DNA from: Torymus aiolomorphi | Taxonomy: Eukaryota > Arthropoda > Insecta > Hymenoptera > Torymidae | Reading direction: 5' to 3' | Assembly (NCBI GenBank): GCA_036365515.1 | Contig: CM070877.1 | Location: 58,017,975 to 58,081,974, forward strand | DNA: 64,000 nt | Part shown: positions 34,321 through 45,682 of the stretch, piece by piece | Position numbering within the stretch: position 1 is the stretch's first letter | Layout: each line of letters opens with the position of its first letter | Made by a program: the position numbers and the translations under genes | Notes under the pieces: generated by a model | Database searches by the model: none | Seen by the model: the letters and a program-made list of their open reading frames with translations, nothing else | What the model was told of the DNA's origin: nothing

Positions 34321-34921
34321 ATCTTCACTAAAGTATTTTTAAAAATTTTCCCAAATAATATTGGCTTGAATATTTTCTGTTAGTAGAAACGAAGTAAAAA
34401 ATTTACGTAATTGAAAAGGTAACATGATACGACATACATCTTCACAAATTTTTAAAATTTATAAATCGTTTTCTATTGAATCCATTGCAGTCGCAGCTTC
34501 TTTGTGAGTATTATACGTTACATTTTTATATGTACGTAAATTTTTAATGGAAGTAGCGCCTTTTATACGACTTTATATTAATTTTAAAACGAATCTTTCA
34601 GAATCTTTTGGAGATACTATATTTAAACGTCCAATAGCATAATGTTTTTGTTCACGTTCACGTTTTACCCAAACTTTTTTTGCGTTAAATATATAATAAT
34701 GCGGTATATTAATGTATTTTATATTATTTGCAAATTTATGATTTTTATTCAAGTCAAACCACGCTGTGAAAATTGTTTTCCAATTATCAAGAGCATCTAT
34801 TTCATAATTTTCTTCAAAAACAATTTTTGGTGATTTTCTGTATAAACTGCTAAACGGATAACAGTATGACCCCTTTCACATAAGGGAAATTTTTGTAACC
34901 GCCATGCTGCTTCCATTGGGC

Positions 34922-36549
34922 TCAAGTACCGGTCATCAATATATTCAGTAATTTCATCATATATTCCATTTCAGTTGTCATCATTTTTTTTAATGTACAG
35001 AAAGCGCTATTATTACATTTATGTATATAATCAAAAATATATTTGATGCTTTGAATTGAAGCACAATATTCAAAATTAATATGACATTTATATTTTTCTA
35101 ATAAAAATTTATTGTAACGAACTACCATTGAATATACCTACTGGAATAATTTTCTTACTTCTTTTAAGTCGATATGTCTAATTATCAGAAGAATTATTTG
35201 TTCGTTTATATTGAGGATAACCATTTTTTTTAAATGTTGTTGACGATTGAAAAGGTTTAGGAAAATTTTTTTTACAAACGTCTTTACATTTATCGTAACA
35301 CGGAGAATTTTCACTATGTGGTCCATGTAACATATGTTTTATAACTAATTTTTGTAATTTTTTATCATTATTAGAAGGTATCTTAGCAGAAATGTGTTTA
35401 TTAATAGCTTCTGGTGTCATGAATATATTTTTATGATCTAATGTTACTACAAGATGTGCATGCAGTAATCCTCTTTTCTGAAATTCAATAGTATACACAT
35501 AAGCTAAAGCATTTCCAAAAATTTTATGGTTTTCTATATCATTAAGTAAACACTTAAATTTTGTATAAAATAATCTAACTATAATATTTGGTATATCATT
35601 GGGCGTAGTTCCGATAGGAAATGTCGTTAATACATTTTTTAATTCTTTCCACTTAGGATTACTCGTCATAGTTATAAATAAATCAGGTCGACCAATATTT
35701 CTTACTATTGCCATTGCATCTTGATAATGTTGCTGCATATATCTAGGAATACCTATATAAGTTGCTGGTAGTACAAAAATATTTCCTAGTCTTTCTTTTT
35801 TTTCAAAATTTTCTGATATATTTAATGCACTATTTATAACATGATCCCTCAAACCTCGATAACATTCAGTACATAATTTTTTTTTATTTCTGCCTAAAAT
35901 AATTCATTCTCTTGTTTTCTATCATAATATAGGCATGTAAAAAGAATTGTTGGGTTAGTCTCCCTCCAAATAAATGTGGATTGAAATTTTCTGAATTTGG
36001 TCTGTAAGCTAATCTATAAGAATAGTGCTGTAATATTGTTAGAAGGTTTTCTTTTGAATCATATGGTGTTTTAGTATAACCAATACTCCAGCCTAAATCT
36101 CCTGAAGGAAAAAATAATAGAAATACCATTGAGTCAACATGATGTGATAATTTACTTAAATATGTGTATTCTTTTTCATTAGAACTATTTTTCGGATAAA
36201 CGCATAGATCATAATTATGAGGGATTCCTGATTTGGAAATAATTATAGCTGCACATTCCGACGTTAATGGTTTAGTGTAATTATGTTTTTGATTATTATT
36301 CTTACGAACAAAATATAATTTATAATTTGAAAGTTTCTCTGTTTTAGTTATTTCGTGTAAATATTTATACTGTTTAGCATAAGGATTACTGTTTAAAACT
36401 TCAGTCAATAATTTTAAATGTTCTTGAGTTAAATCTTTATGACTCTTTATTTTCATTTCAATTGCAGTATTGTCATCATATATATATAATTGACCACACG
36501 AAGGTTCTGCATTTTTTTTGGTAATAAAGTATTTGGCGTTATATGACAA
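34922..36549 (-). pseudogene. Helitron Rep (HUH/Y2) nuclease, broken
   Basis: Piece 36549-35884 contains the Helitron-like N-terminal region with GGRLTQQFFLHAYIMIE. Piece 35852-35178 contains FQKRGLLHAHLVV, with the HAH of the HUH metal site. Piece 35128-34922 contains VVRYNKFLLEKYKCHINFEY and then IKYIFDYIHKC, in which two Tyr four residues apart fit the Y2 catalytic pair. Frames change between pieces (stop near 35884, break near 35170). The protein would nick and rejoin single strands during rolling-circle transposition. All catalytic residues I can place are still present; the breaks lie elsewhere. Confidence 0.85.
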
Positions 36550-36681
36550 ACTTGTCTTTAAATTTTTAAATTATAAATAGCTTTTCTCTTTTCGTATTTT
36601 ACGTTTGCACTAAATGTAGCAAAGCAAAATAAGTTATTATAATATCTGATTAAGGTGATGTGAAATACCGACATAATTTCC

Positions 36682-36967
36682 AAACATGGATATCTCATGA
36701 AAATACCAATAGAATCGTCCAAAAAAAAATCTGAGTATAGTATTAACATATACGGAGCGCCTGACGTTCGTGTTTTTCCAAAAAAATGATGAGAATTTAT
36801 TTAATTAAATAAAAACCGTACTGTCGGTAAGTAGGAATCTGCAATTAAGCTACTTTTCAAACATGGATATCTCATGAAAATACCAATAGAATCACCCAAA
36901 AAAAAATCTGAATATAGTGTTTACGTGTACGGAGCGCTTGACGTTCGTCTTTTTCCAAATAAACTTT
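36682..36967. repeat. Direct duplication of about 105 bp inside the Helitron
   Basis: CATGGATATCTCATGAAAAT and the following bases through GACGTTCGT occur near 36684-36790 and again near 36862-36967, with a few differences. The duplication lies between the zinc-finger and Rep coding pieces and contributes to the break of the reading frame. Confidence 0.85.
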
Positions 36968-36978
36968 TAAATGTTGAT

Positions 36979-37173
36979 TTAAAAAATATTGAAATTCACG
37001 GTTTCACATGGCCTTAAAGTTCGAAAATTATTATCACATAATAATAGATTCTTTAGTGTTGTATTATATATACTTAGCGGAGACAAAATTATTTTACCTT
37101 TACTACAACAAATTGGTTTATTATTTTCTTCTTTCCAATATACTGCCGAACAAAATTTACAAACATAACTCAT
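36979..37173 (-). pseudogene. Helitron N-terminal zinc-finger piece
   Basis: The frame reads VCKFCSAVYWKEE, then CCSKGKIILSPL, the Cys-rich motif that begins many Helitron RepHel proteins (CxxC, Trp, CC, GK). It is separated from the Rep domain by about 430 bp that contains a duplicated block. Confidence 0.7.
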
Positions 37174-37317
37174 ATTACCAAAATATGATTCATACTCTAA
37201 ATTTCTATTTTTACTACATTTCTGTTTATTAACTTTTAACGTAGAAAAGGATGATGACGCGAGATGTTCGAGAATGAGCTCGGCAACGCCCCTCCTACAC
37301 TATATGTATATAAGAGA

Positions 37318-38098
37318 AAGAGAGAGAAGAAGAGAGAGATAGAGATAGGGGGAGAGAAAGAACTAACGAAGGCACTCAATCCGCCTCTCGCCGTTTTCTC
37401 ATGCTCTGTTTGCAGTTGCTGCACTTTTCTTTGGGAAGAAAAAATACGGACAGCGTTCGACTTGTAATTAAACTGTCAAATTAATGCGCATACGCCGCGC
37501 TGCGCTCGCGTGAGTTTGGCATTATCCTTGATTTGAATAATTAAGAAGTTTCCTTTCAAAAAGTTGCTCTGTAATTAATTGGTCTCGTTAATTGCGGAGA
37601 AAAGGCGCGCATTATAATAAATGCGCGTACGCGCTTCTTGCGCTGATGGCAGGAGGGTGGCATAGTTTGTTTTCAGAAAGCAGCCTGGTATTTGTGTATC
37701 AAGGTGAAGAACTGACAACGGAGCGATGCAAAAGTTGTCGACGGAAGTGTCTTCTGCATCACAGATAGTTGTCATTAGAGGGACAATGCGGAGGGACAAT
37801 GCGGAGGGACGCGGAGGCATGCGGAGGGACAAGACACTTTTTGCGGAGGGACGTGGAGGGACGCGGAGGGATGCGAACGGACGCGGAGGGACGCGGAGAG
37901 TCACGGAGGGATGCGGAGGGATGCGGAGGGACGCGGGGGGAGATGCGGAGGGACAATACAGACCCCAAATAACGCAAAAACAGTGAATTTTACGTTATTT
38001 TCTGGAGGGCACTTTGCGGAGGGACGCGGAGGGATACGGAGGGACGCGGAGGGTTAACGACTCAATTCAGCTTACAACTATATAGTATAATAAGATGT
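37318..38098. other. GA-rich and GC-richer spacer with a 10-bp minisatellite
   Basis: Purine-rich GA sequence (37314-37365) is followed by unassigned DNA and, from about 37788 to 38053, copies of GCGGAGGGAC with one interruption (37972-38012). There is no gene; the frames through the minisatellite are artefacts. Confidence 0.8.
37788..38053. repeat. GCGGAGGGAC minisatellite
   Basis: About 20 imperfect copies of the 10-mer, some extended (GCGGAGGGACAAT) or changed (GCGGAGGGATGC). The G-runs on the + strand could form non-B structure. Confidence 0.9.
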
Positions 38099-39184
38099 TG
38101 TAACGGGGTTAAGTTAAAAGAGGGTATCAATCCCTCTCAGGGGTTCTTCAAGTAATCTACGGGCGTATTATACGTCCGAGGAGCTCGCCAATGTAGAATT
38201 CCCCTGCGCGCCTGAGGGAACGCAGTGGCACAGGCCACGGGCTGTACGCGCTGCCGCTGCTGCCAACCTCGGCGCGTGAACTCCCGGCTGCTGTCGAATC
38301 TTACCTACAGCAGCCGGCGTTCCCCAATACAACGCCGCGCAGGTTAAACCTGGGCGACTTTTACTTACTTTCCTCCGTTGCCGTTGTCCTCCAGGAGGCT
38401 GAGCCTCGACTAGCTGCACCTGCTGAAATGGTAGAGGGCGGTATTCGGGAAGGGGACTGGTTACTAGCCAAATAATCCGCGAAACTCTGAACTAAAATCA
38501 AACTACGTTTATTGGGCAGAAAGGATACGCGCAAAGGGGCGCGAGCCCTCACAGAAATTTAGAAATCACGTAGGCCGAGACTAAACGCGGGACCTGCTGC
38601 TCAACAGCAGGCTAAACCTCGCCGCGAGATTCGCGTTCGCACGCTCACGCTGCCGCTGCAGCGTGTACATAAGACGGGGACGCACGCAGACGGCAATACA
38701 TAAGCAACGAACTTACTTGATGCTGGCCAGCACGCAAGATAACCCGCGGATCTCTATTCCTCTCTCTCTCTCTTTCTCGCAGTCCAGCTCCCGGCTGGCT
38801 GCTCGTCGGTGGCGATGCCGACGGGTTGCCTCTCTCTCTTCCTCGATGCTGCACGAGCGGCACGCAGAGGCGTTGGGTTGCAGTCTTGGCGGCGGGAACA
38901 CTCTAGGCTGCAGGCACGCGCGAAAGTAGCGGACACACGCGGAGCGAGCTCGCCCGTGCAACAGGTGCAACTCGAATGGCGGCCAACATGGCCGCGGCGT
39001 CCCCCGCCGCGCGCGTCTTCGCTCGCCTTCTTCCTCCCGTGCCTTGCTCTCACGGCGCACGGTGCGCTCTCGCACAAGTCTAATTTGGCGCGCTATTCAA
39101 AAATGATCCGCGCTCGAGTTTCGCATAACTAGCAACTTCTGGTTTAGGCTACGCTATTATCGAGGAATGTACGCGCCCGTTACA
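38099..39184 (-). repeat. 3' LTR (complete, 1086 bp)
   Basis: On the + strand it runs TGTAACGGGG to GCCCGTTACA. A short CT tract lies at 38759-38777. Directly outside the inner edge, the - strand has a G-rich polypurine tract. It is very similar to the other LTR over the first about 730 bp, with scattered substitutions. Confidence 0.92.
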
Positions 39185-39195
39185 CCCCCCACCCA
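39185..39195 (-). promoter_or_regulatory. Polypurine tract of the Gypsy element
   Basis: The - strand reads GGGTGGGGGG immediately before the 3' LTR TG, the primer for plus-strand synthesis in LTR elements. Confidence 0.75.
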
Positions 39196-39377
39196 GCTTT
39201 CGCTTACCTCCAGTGGCGACATCTGAAAGAGGGAAAAAAACAAGGGTGCGGAAATGACAAGTCAGCGTAGGTGGTAGTGCTTCCTTTATTATTCCCACTA
39301 CAGGGTATAGACACCTATGTACAGTTAGTTACCCTCCCCGGGCTAACCCACGGGGAGGCGGAGTGGTGTGAAGCGAC

Positions 39378-40217
39378 CTAGGCCCGAGGGGGACCCTCGG
39401 GCTTCGGCGGGTGCATGGCGACACGGGGGCACTTCCGAGACTCGCGGACACCCGGCCAGCCGCAGACTGGGCAGTACCGGCACCGCGCGGTACCCGGGGG
39501 CCTTGGCACATCGGCGCGGTCCTGCGCTAGGCCCAGCTCTACAGCGGCCCTCTCCTCGGCGAGCCGCGCCTCATCCCAGCGGGCCCTGGCGGCTCGGATG
39601 GTCCGCTCCTCCTCCAGCCGGCGGAGTCGGGCTTCCTCGAGGGCCGCTTCGGCCTGGGCGCGCGCGGCTCGCGCGGCCTCCTCCCTTTCTTCTGGCGCTC
39701 ACGTCGCTCGGCCAACCAGGGCTCAGTGTTGGCGAGCTGTTCTCTCTTGGGGGCCACCCTGCGCCGCCAGGTATCAACGTCGGCGCCAGCGCCCGGGTGA
39801 AAAGTGCTGTAGCGGTCGAGCGCCACGAAGGCCTGCGCCCTCGTCTGGCTAGCGACCGCGTCCAGCGCTCGTGCCCGGAGGAGGAGGTTTTCCACCTCGT
39901 ACAAAAATAGGGTCATCGGGGAGGTCCTGGGGGCTGGCCTGCACGCTGGCGTCTCTTGTCTCGCGCGGCCATCCGGCCGGGATCACGCCAGCCGGGGCCG
40001 TTGCGGGCTCCTCTGCTGGAGCGCTCCGCGGCACGCCGATGCTGGCGCCGGCGACCTCCTCCTCGTCGCTGCCCAGCTCCTCAAAGCTGGAGCCGCCCTG
40101 GAGCCGCTCTCGGCCCTCCTCCTCCCTGGCGGGGCGTCGCTGCCCTACCACATGAATGGCTGCCTGGGCCACACCCTCGACGGCTTCACCCAAGCCGAGG
40201 GTGATCAGGGCGGCCAT
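39378..40217 (-). pseudogene. Extra ORF downstream of pol (coiled coil plus Cys motif), frameshifted
   Basis: Reading from 40217, one frame runs to 39849 with an acidic, Ala/Pro-rich stretch. A second begins at 39916 with LYEVENLLLRARALDAVASQ. A third, after a shift near 39690, is a Glu/Arg/Ala-rich heptad-like region followed by CRYCPVCGWPGVRESRKC and a TAG at 39378-39380. The shared blocks suggest one ancestral protein of about 280 residues with two frameshifts. An upstream ATG at about 40247 is followed by a stop, and TTTACAG just before it resembles a splice acceptor. The position is that of env in errantivirus-like elements, but no signal peptide or membrane segment is visible, so I do not call it env. 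Its function is unknown. Confidence 0.55.
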
Positions 40218-40587
40218 CGCCTCTTCGAGGGCTTCCTCCGGGATCTACAGCATCTGTAAATAGAGATCTCAGGTTAGGCTTCTAGTGATACGAGGTCTGC
40301 GGAACGCACGCAGGTGGCTCGCAGGCCGACGCGGGCCGATGCGCAGGGTCGCGACGCTATCGTTGCCTCCGGGGCCGGCCGCGTCCCCTGCGAGGGGTGC
40401 ACGTGGCTCCCTGCCCTGCCGGGGGTGGTTCGGCAGGAGCCGGAGCCACGGGCCGCGGCCTCGGAGGTCTTCGCCGTGGCCTTTTAGGGATTGCTCCTGT
40501 CTCGTGAGAAACAGGCAACTCTCTCGGGATGGTCGGTTCTGAGTCGCCGTCCGGGCCTGCTTCCGCAAGCTCGGGCGACTCGCCGTG

Positions 40588-43500
40588 CTAGTGCTTGAGC
40601 TGGTCTGCGGCCACGATCTCCTCGACATGGCCGCCTTCACCGACCAATCTGTAGGTGTTGGAGCCCAGTACGGCCGTAATCCAGTACGGCGCTTCGAATT
40701 TCGGTGCTAGTTTGGCCGCGATTCCTTTCGCGGCCGAGGAGAGCGTGTGACCACGTTTCCAGACCCTATGGCCCGGTTTAAAAGTTGGCTCTCGCCTGCC
40801 TGTGTCGCAGTAGCTGGCTTGGCGGTCTTGAGCAGCGTTAGCCCTTGAGGCGGCGCGTCAATGTATATATGGAAGGGCATCGAGCCGTTCCGTCCAGTGA
40901 GCCAAACTTTCTTCCTGTGCCGGGGCTTCCGCCGCCACCTCTTGTAGCCTACGCTGCATGCCAGGGGGCTCTGGTTGCCTGCCGTAAAGCAACAGGGCAG
41001 GGCTTACTCCGGTAGAGCTGTGCACAGCCGTATTCATAGCGAAGAGAAGTTCCGGAAGCTTCTCGTCCCGTGTGGTGTTCCGCTCCTTGAGATAAGAGGC
41101 GACCAGCATCTTTAAGGTACGGTTTGCGTGCTCCACCGGATTAGCCTGCGGATGGTAGGTGGGAGTGTTGGTGTGATGAACACCTCGCGCGCCCAAGAAG
41201 TCTTCTACGACCCGATTCTTGAACTCGGTGCCGTTGTCAGAGAGGAACACTTCGGGGCAACCGAACCGGAGGAATACCTTCCGGTCCAGTTCACCTATCA
41301 CCGTCTTCGCGTTTGCCTTGCGTATCGGCGTGGCCCCCGCCCACCTGGAGAAAAGGTCTTGGAATACGATGATGTACACAAAGCCTTTAGAGCTGCGGGG
41401 CAGCGGTCCAATAATGTCTCCCGCCATGACCTGCCATGGCCTCTCGACGACGCGTCGTCCCATGAGGCCGGCGGGAGCTCGCTGTTCAACCTTAAATCGC
41501 TGACACGTTTCGCAGTTACGCACGTATTCCTGCGTCTCGGCGTAATAACGCGGTCAGTAGTAGCGCAGCGCTACTCTGGCGAACGACTTTTCCTTGCCGA
41601 GGTGTCTTCTTGTAACACCTCGCGACGGTGCTCTTCCGGTACTACCAGTTTCCATGCATCATCGTCGTCGCCGAGGGTTGTTTCTACCTCCTGGTTAGGG
41701 CGGTAGCGGTACAAGTTGCCGGCTACGAGCTTGTAAGTCGGGTACTCGTTAGGCTGCTCCCGGACCTTGGCGCTCCACTCCTGGTACCACGTGTTCTCCG
41801 TGTCCGTTGACCAGGACACGGCGGCCACCTCCGGGCCCTCCTCTCCCTCATAGATGCGGGAGAGGGCATCAGCCATGTAGTCCAGGGCGCCTTTCCGGTG
41901 CTCGATGGTAAACTTGTGCCCTTGCAGCTCTAACGCCAACCGAGCCAGCCTTTCGTGGGGTTTTTCATTTGACAGAGCCACCGCAAGCTGCTGTGGTCTG
42001 TCACGACTTTGAATTCGTAGCCGTCGATGTAGGGGCGGAATTTCCCTATCGCCCACACTACCGCGAGACATTTCCTCTCAGTCACGCTGTAATTACACTC
42101 CGCCGGGGTCAGCAGCCGGCTCGCTAACTCGAGAACTCTCTCGATGTCGCCCACTCCCTGGAGCAATACAGCGCCGAGACCAACGTCACTCGCATCTCTC
42201 TGCACGACGAACAGGCTGTTCGGTCCTGGCCGTTGCAGTGTCGGTGCGACGATGATCATTGCTTTGAGCAGCTCAAAAGCACTTTGCTGCTCATCGAGCC
42301 ACTCGAATTTCTGATTCTTCCTCGTGAGTCGTGTGAGGGGCTCGGCGATCTTGGCGTAGTCGGGAATGAATCTTCGGTACCAGGAGGCCATGCCTTGGAA
42401 TTTTCGAAGATCTTTCAGATTCTTCGGCGTCGGATAGTTCTTAATCGGCTCTACCTTGGCCGGATTCGGCCTTGTGCCGTCTCGATTGACCAAAAACCCG
42501 AGGTAAGCCACCTCTGGTTTGCAGAACATACATTTGTCCGGGTTAAGCGAGAGTCCAGCGGCCACGAGCCTCTCTAACACCATTTTGCGGCAATGCTTGT
42601 GTTGCTCAAAAGTCTCGGCGACGATGATGATTTCGTCGAGATAGGCGTAGACGTGCGGCTCTAGCTCGGGCCCGAGCACGCGATCGATGAGTCGCTGGAA
42701 GGTAGCCGGCGCATTGGTGAGGCCGTAGGGTATGCGCCGGAACTGGAACAGCCCCAATCCCGGCACGGTCAAGGCGGTATTCGGCCGCGCTTCCTCTGCC
42801 AGCGGTATCTGGTGATACGCGCTTTAAAGGTCGAGCGTCGAGAAAAACCGGGCCTTATGCAGCTTGCAAGACGTCCTGCATGTTCGGCAGGGGATAAGCG
42901 TCTGGCTTGGTGACTGCGTTGACTTTACGCAGGTCAGAGCAGAACCTTCGGGTGTTGTCGCTCTTCCGCGTCATTACGATAGGGCTCGACCAACCGCTCT
43001 GCGAAGGCTCGATTATCCCCTGTTGCAGCATCTCGCGCACCTGTCGATGCATCTCCTCTTGTACTTTATCCGACATCGGATAATGTCGCTGCTTTATCGG
43101 CCGAATGTCACGCACTTTTATCTCGTGCACGATCCCTTTCACACAACCTAGTCCTGGGTGCGGAGCACTCAGGACGGATACGACCATCGCCTTCAGCTCC
43201 TCTCGCTGAAGGTCCGTGGCGTCCGCGAGTCCTATGGCAGCTACTGCTGCGGGCTCGGTTGTCAAGCTGGCTACTTCCAACTCGACGTAGGTGCCTGCGT
43301 CCTTGCAGAACAACCGATCCGTATCTGGGTCAAGTACGGCCCGAAACGCACGCACAAAGTTGACGGCAAGATAGCAGTCTGCATCCAGGTGTGGCATGAT
43401 GGCTACTCGTATCTCACGCGTAAGCCCTGCCACGGTGATCGGCAAGATCACGTGTCCGAGCAAGGGGCTCCGACTTCCATTCTCGAGTCGTACACCCCGT

Positions 43501-43742
43501 TTTTCGGAAGGTGCAAACTTCCGGTCAAGCGCTGTGGCTAGCTGGAGGCCCACGGTACCCATGACCGTCGTTGACGCTTCAGGATCTGGCAGTGCGCGAA
43601 GATTGAAGTCACCTACTTCGATGGGAAGCAAGCACCTGGTTTCCGTATTGCAAGGACGACTGGTCGAAGCCTCTCCTCTACCGTCGTTCGGTGACAGAGC
43701 GTCTCGCTCCGGCGCGGCCGCGCGGCTATCACACGCGGCCAC
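40588..43742 (-). pseudogene. Gypsy-type pol: protease, RT, RNase H, integrase, broken
   Basis: The protease region has LPDPEASTTVMG, with DPE where DTG/DSG is usual. RT fragments are FCSDLRKVNAVTKPDAYPLP (frame to 42855), LDL followed by an in-frame TAA near 42825, FRRIPYGLTNAPATFQRL and YLDE in place of YLDD. RNase H has VVQRDASDVGLGAVLLQ, TERKCLAVVWAI and VVTDHSSLRWL. The integrase frame 41523-40858 has CETCQ of the zinc domain, then D36 (MAGDIIG), D96 (LSDNGTEF) and E131 (HPQANPVE). The C-terminal integrase (FKPGHRVWKRGH, ending at TAG 40588) follows a stop at 40858. At least five breaks are present. Confidence 0.9.
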
Positions 43743-43829
43743 ACTATCTTCGCTCTTTGGAATCTCTACTGGGGGAGGGGTGGAAGCGATTCCGACGACG
43801 CGCCCCCCTTCCCGTTTCCCGTAAAGTTC

Positions 43830-45682
43830 GGACAGAACCGGGCAATGTATCCAGACCGCACGAGTAACAACTCAGCGGCGGTCTCGGCTCCTTCGGAGGA
43901 CTACCTCCGGAGCCGCTGGGTGGCGCGGAGCTATTTTGCCAGCTCGGCGCCTTTTCCTCGGGTCGGGGGCCAGAGGGCCTCCTTGCCCCGCCCCTGCCCG
44001 GTGGCTGGTAGCCACGTCCTCTACGCGGCCCAACCGGCGTAGCCTTCCCGGGGCTCTCTACTCCGGGCCGTCCCAATTCGGAGAGGCTTTGCTTCAGCAC
44101 GCGCCGAAGCATTTGCTCCAAGTTTTCTGAGTTGGCGCCTTTCTCTTCGACAGCAGAGACTTTGCTATCTTTAGCATCGGGTCTGGGCCTTTTCTGCGTG
44201 TCGGTGGTGGCTGAAGGATTATACGCCATCTCTGGCAGTAAGGCTGCTGCTGGCAGTGGCGGAGGTCGAAAAGTCTTCGCATTTTCGAGCGTCTGCTCTG
44301 CGTCCACTGCCAGCTCCAGCAGCTCCTCTGCCGTGTTAAAATCGGTTCTATGGACCATCGCTTGCAGCTGCGGCCGTAGATTTCGATGTATAGTTTGCGA
44401 ACAATCGCAATGAGGCACGTCATGTAATCCCTCACGGCCTCATCTGCCCCTTGTGTGCGGTTATTGGCCTCTGCACTAACCGCTGCTGGTACCTTTTGGT
44501 TGTACCATACCAGCGTCTAGCTGCGGTCACGAACTCTTGCCACGTAGTCCATTTCTCCTTCTTGTTTCGGTACCACGTGGCTGCTGTATCCGTAAACAGT
44601 TCGGATAGCGACGAGAGCACCTCCTCCTCCGTGAGGTTTGCCAGGACTCGACAGTCGTCCAGCCTCGCCAGGAACACGTCGATGCTCTGGCCCTTCGCCC
44701 CCGAGAATCGAATTTGCCATTTGCGAACGATTTGGCCTATGTCTCTCGAGTGAAACGTGCTCGACCTCGAGAAGTTGCCTGTCCCCGGCGTGCTGTAGTT
44801 CGGCCAGCTCGATCCTCTCGCCGAACTTCGGCGGTCACCCCCAGCCCAGGGTGCGTTTACCTCTGGTAAACCGGCCTGCCCATCTGGGCGAGCTGGCTGA
44901 GGTGCTGGCTGCAGACCCATCCAGTCGTCGTTGTGGATGGTGTACGTGTCTGCGAACTGCACGTTGTGTCCTGCTCTGCCATCTGCGATGTGCGTGCTGG
45001 AAGCGGCGTGTCGCTGTTCGTCTAGCACCAAGTTTTCCAGCGACTTTACCTTTGCTATTAGCTCCGCTAATAGCGCGCCTACTTCCCTCGGGTCGCAAAA
45101 TTCCGAACCATACGTTGCCAGGAGGCGTATCGACCCTCCTGTGTGGTCTGGTTGCTCGTCGCTATACTGATTCTGTTCACTGTTGCGCCGCCTGTTGTTT
45201 GCTGTGTGCCTGTCTTCCTCTTCCGGAGAGTTGTACCTTCGTCGTCGAGGTGAGCTGTCGTTCGATTGATTATCTCCTACGTTGGCTGTGGAGTTTTGGT
45301 GTGGTATGGGCTGGATCCTAGACGCGGCCTTCGCCGTCGTTCTGCGCAGTATCTCCAAGATCTCTTCACTCTCGAGGACTACGTCCAGTGGGTGTACATC
45401 CCAGCCGGACGCCTCAATAAAGGAGCCGTCGTCCTCTGAGAGAATTCTCCGTAAGAGGTTATCTTTGAGTGTCTTTCGCCGGGCGATTACATCCACCGGC
45501 CCCTCAGGCTCATCGAACTCCTCAGGTGCGTAAATCTCCAGCACCCACTGGCTCAGCGTGTACAGCTTCAGCAGCATGACGTCCTGCCGTTTTAGCTGTA
45601 ACTCGGCTAAGTAGCTTTCGGTCTCGGCTGGAGAGATCGACAGCACCAACCCCTCCACAGCTTGCTGGATGTTATACGACAT
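43830..45682 (-). pseudogene. Gypsy-type gag, frameshifted
   Basis: The first frame, ATG 45682 to 44432, carries a long acidic/Ser-rich N-terminal region, then a capsid-like block (IRFSGAKGQSIDVFLARLDD, LFTDTAATWYRNKKEKWTTW). A second frame (44418-43744) continues with a capsid C-terminal-like block (DFNTAEELLELAVDAEQTLE), an Arg/Gly/Pro-rich stretch and CYSCG, the start of a zinc knuckle that is lost to a frameshift near 43850. Gag would form the particle that packages element RNA. Confidence 0.85.

Noticed and set aside
39368..39910. Long + strand frames across the GC-rich area downstream of pol.
   Set aside because: They are antisense shadows of the element's third ORF in high-GC sequence.
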